Origin: Candidatus Kryptoniota bacterium
GTDB lineage: Bacteria > Bacteroidota > Ignavibacteria > Kryptoniales > JAKASW01
DNA length: 64,000 nt
Direction: 5' to 3'
Assembly: GCA_036567965.1 (NCBI GenBank)
Contig: DATCTN010000016.1
Coordinates: 1-64,000, forward strand
The position numbers and the translations under genes are program-made. The notes beneath the pieces are model-generated. The model made no database searches, was not told the origin of the DNA, and saw only the letters and a program-made list of their open reading frames with translations. Position 1 is the stretch's first letter; each line of letters opens with the position of its first letter. Positions 63,248-64,000 of this stretch are shown here, one piece after another.

Positions 63248-64000
63248 ATGCCAATCCAAATTAGAGCTGTAAGCCACAGACTTTTCGCGGGAGTCGCCGT
63301 TCCCTCACCGCTAGGAATCATCATTTCAATCAGCGTGCTCGTCACTGGTTTGCTCTTTCAGGTTTCCGCTTATGGCGCGGGGGTTCTGACAAATTCGAGT
63401 ATAAAGGGTAGTGTTAAGGATTCGCAAACAGGCGACGCACTTCCTGGAGCAACTATCCTTCTGAAGGGGACTAGCCTGGGGTCGTCGTCCGACCTGGCTG
63501 GCGACTTCATTATCAGGAATGTCCCGCCCGGCTCTTACACTCTTCGTGCTACCTATGTCGGCTATAGATCTGTTGAGGTTCCGATCACAGTGAATGAAGG
63601 CCAGGACCTGACCGAGAACCTGAAACTCGAAGCGGTTGCCATTCAAGGGCAGAGTGTATTGGTGACGGCGCAGGCTAGCGGACAAAATGCGGCGATAAAC
63701 CAACAACTGTCCTCCATGCAGATTACGAATGTCGTATCCGCCGCGAAGATTCAGGAGCTCCCTGATGCGAACGCGGCGGAATCGGTCGGCAGGCTGCCCG
63801 GAGTATCCTTGATCAGAGAGGGCGGCGAGGCCTCTCAAGTGGTCATCCGCGGACTCGCACCGCAATACAATCAGATAACGATTGACGGCGTCCAGATGGG
63901 TGGGAATGTCACTCCCAATACCTCCTATAATTTGCTGCCGGATACCCGCTCCCCGGGGATCAACGATCAAACAGCGCTGGCGAACCTCTCCAACTTTGGT
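63248..64000 (+). CDS. TonB-dependent receptor, N-terminal part (cut by window end)
   Basis: GAAGGGAAGGAAGT precedes the ATG. The first 58 residues form a long signal peptide (hydrophobic IIISISVLVTGLLFQVSA). Residues about 58-140 are the carboxypeptidase-D regulatory-like domain (IKGSVKDSQTGDALPGATIL, LAGDFIIRNVPPGSYTLRATY, VGYRSVEVPITV). The plug starts at ITNVVSAAKIQELPDANAAE and SVGRLPGVSLIREGGE, with VIRGLAPQYNQITIDGVQ. These are SusC-like/TonB-dependent outer-membrane transporters. The plug motif DANAAESVGRLPGV is typical of carbohydrate-type receptors (as in Caulobacter/Xanthomonas). With nagB and ROK upstream, an amino-sugar or glycan substrate is likely. The barrel lies outside the window. 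Confidence 0.92.
   Translation, partial: MPIQIRAVSHRLFAGVAVPSPLGIIISISVLVTGLLFQVSAYGAGVLTNSSIKGSVKDSQTGDALPGATILLKGTSLGSSSDLAGDFIIRNVPPGSYTLRATYVGYRSVEVPITVNEGQDLTENLKLEAVAIQGQSVLVTAQASGQNAAINQQLSSMQITNVVSAAKIQELPDANAAESVGRLPGVSLIREGGEASQVVIRGLAPQYNQITIDGVQMGGNVTPNTSYNLLPDTRSPGINDQTALANLSNFG

Overview
The window looks like a piece of chromosome from a Bacteroidota/Ignavibacteriota-type bacterium (FCB superphylum). The main reason is a set of secreted proteins ending in the type IX secretion C-terminal sorting domain with the QNYPNPFNP / LGREV / SGVYFYR / KKM(V/L)L(M/L)K signature (genes ending at 3075, 10597, 12606, 20663, 21993 and 53029). A TonB-dependent receptor with a carboxypeptidase-like N-terminal domain, a NagB-PIG-L fusion, DUF3078- and DUF6266-like proteins and many lipoproteins point the same way. 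The exact taxon cannot be fixed from sequence reading alone. Genes are loosely packed: ordinary or secreted-protein genes are separated by 0.3-2 kb spacers filled with dispersed repeats. | Layout. 1-4500: edge of an IS3-family element, then small lipoproteins, one a chagasin-like protease inhibitor, a broken sorting-domain gene and a truncated lipoprotein. 4580-5600: repeats plus a duplicated lemA promoter with a lemA stub. 5682-8197: a divergent sigma-like protein and a zinc-finger/FG-GAP membrane partner. 8323-12606: a zinc-ribbon protein, a LamG relic and two type IX cargo proteins. 12700-15207: repeats, then lemA-htpX. 15208-17162: repeats only. 17163-21993: two paralogous type IX cargo proteins sharing an uncharacterised domain, in three copies and one copy. 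22751-23854: an unrecognised acidic protein. | 24119-32875 is the most notable block. It is a type III restriction-modification operon (mod ... res) with two further genes between mod and res: an N-terminal PHP phosphoesterase fused to an SMC/RecN-like ATPase, and an AlbA_2 (Schlafen-type)/HATPase_c_4 protein. The four genes overlap or abut, apart from a 56-bp gap after mod, and a good promoter lies at 23999-24027. Three small genes follow (DUF2622-like, GIY-YIG-like, CxxC protein). This is a candidate composite defence island. | 34557-36545: a DUF6266-like protein, divergent from an ECF-like sigma factor and a small acidic protein. 36546-38514: repeats. 38515-43371: cyclopropane-fatty-acid synthase, a lipoprotein serpin and a DHA2-family drug exporter. 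44176-45946: repeats and a gene remnant. 45947-53029: a translationally coupled set (DUF4384-like protein, small membrane protein, CARDB-caspase protease, giant beta-propeller-like type IX protein). 53451-57075: O-methyltransferase, MscL with a zinc-ribbon tail, DUF3078 protein, surface-repeat protein. 57492-64000: a tandem-domain protein, a ROK regulator, a NagB-PIG-L bifunctional enzyme and the first 251 codons of a TonB-dependent receptor, whose promoter spacer is occupied by a perfect inverted repeat. The last group suggests amino-sugar/glycan uptake and catabolism. | No tRNA, rRNA or CRISPR array was recognised.
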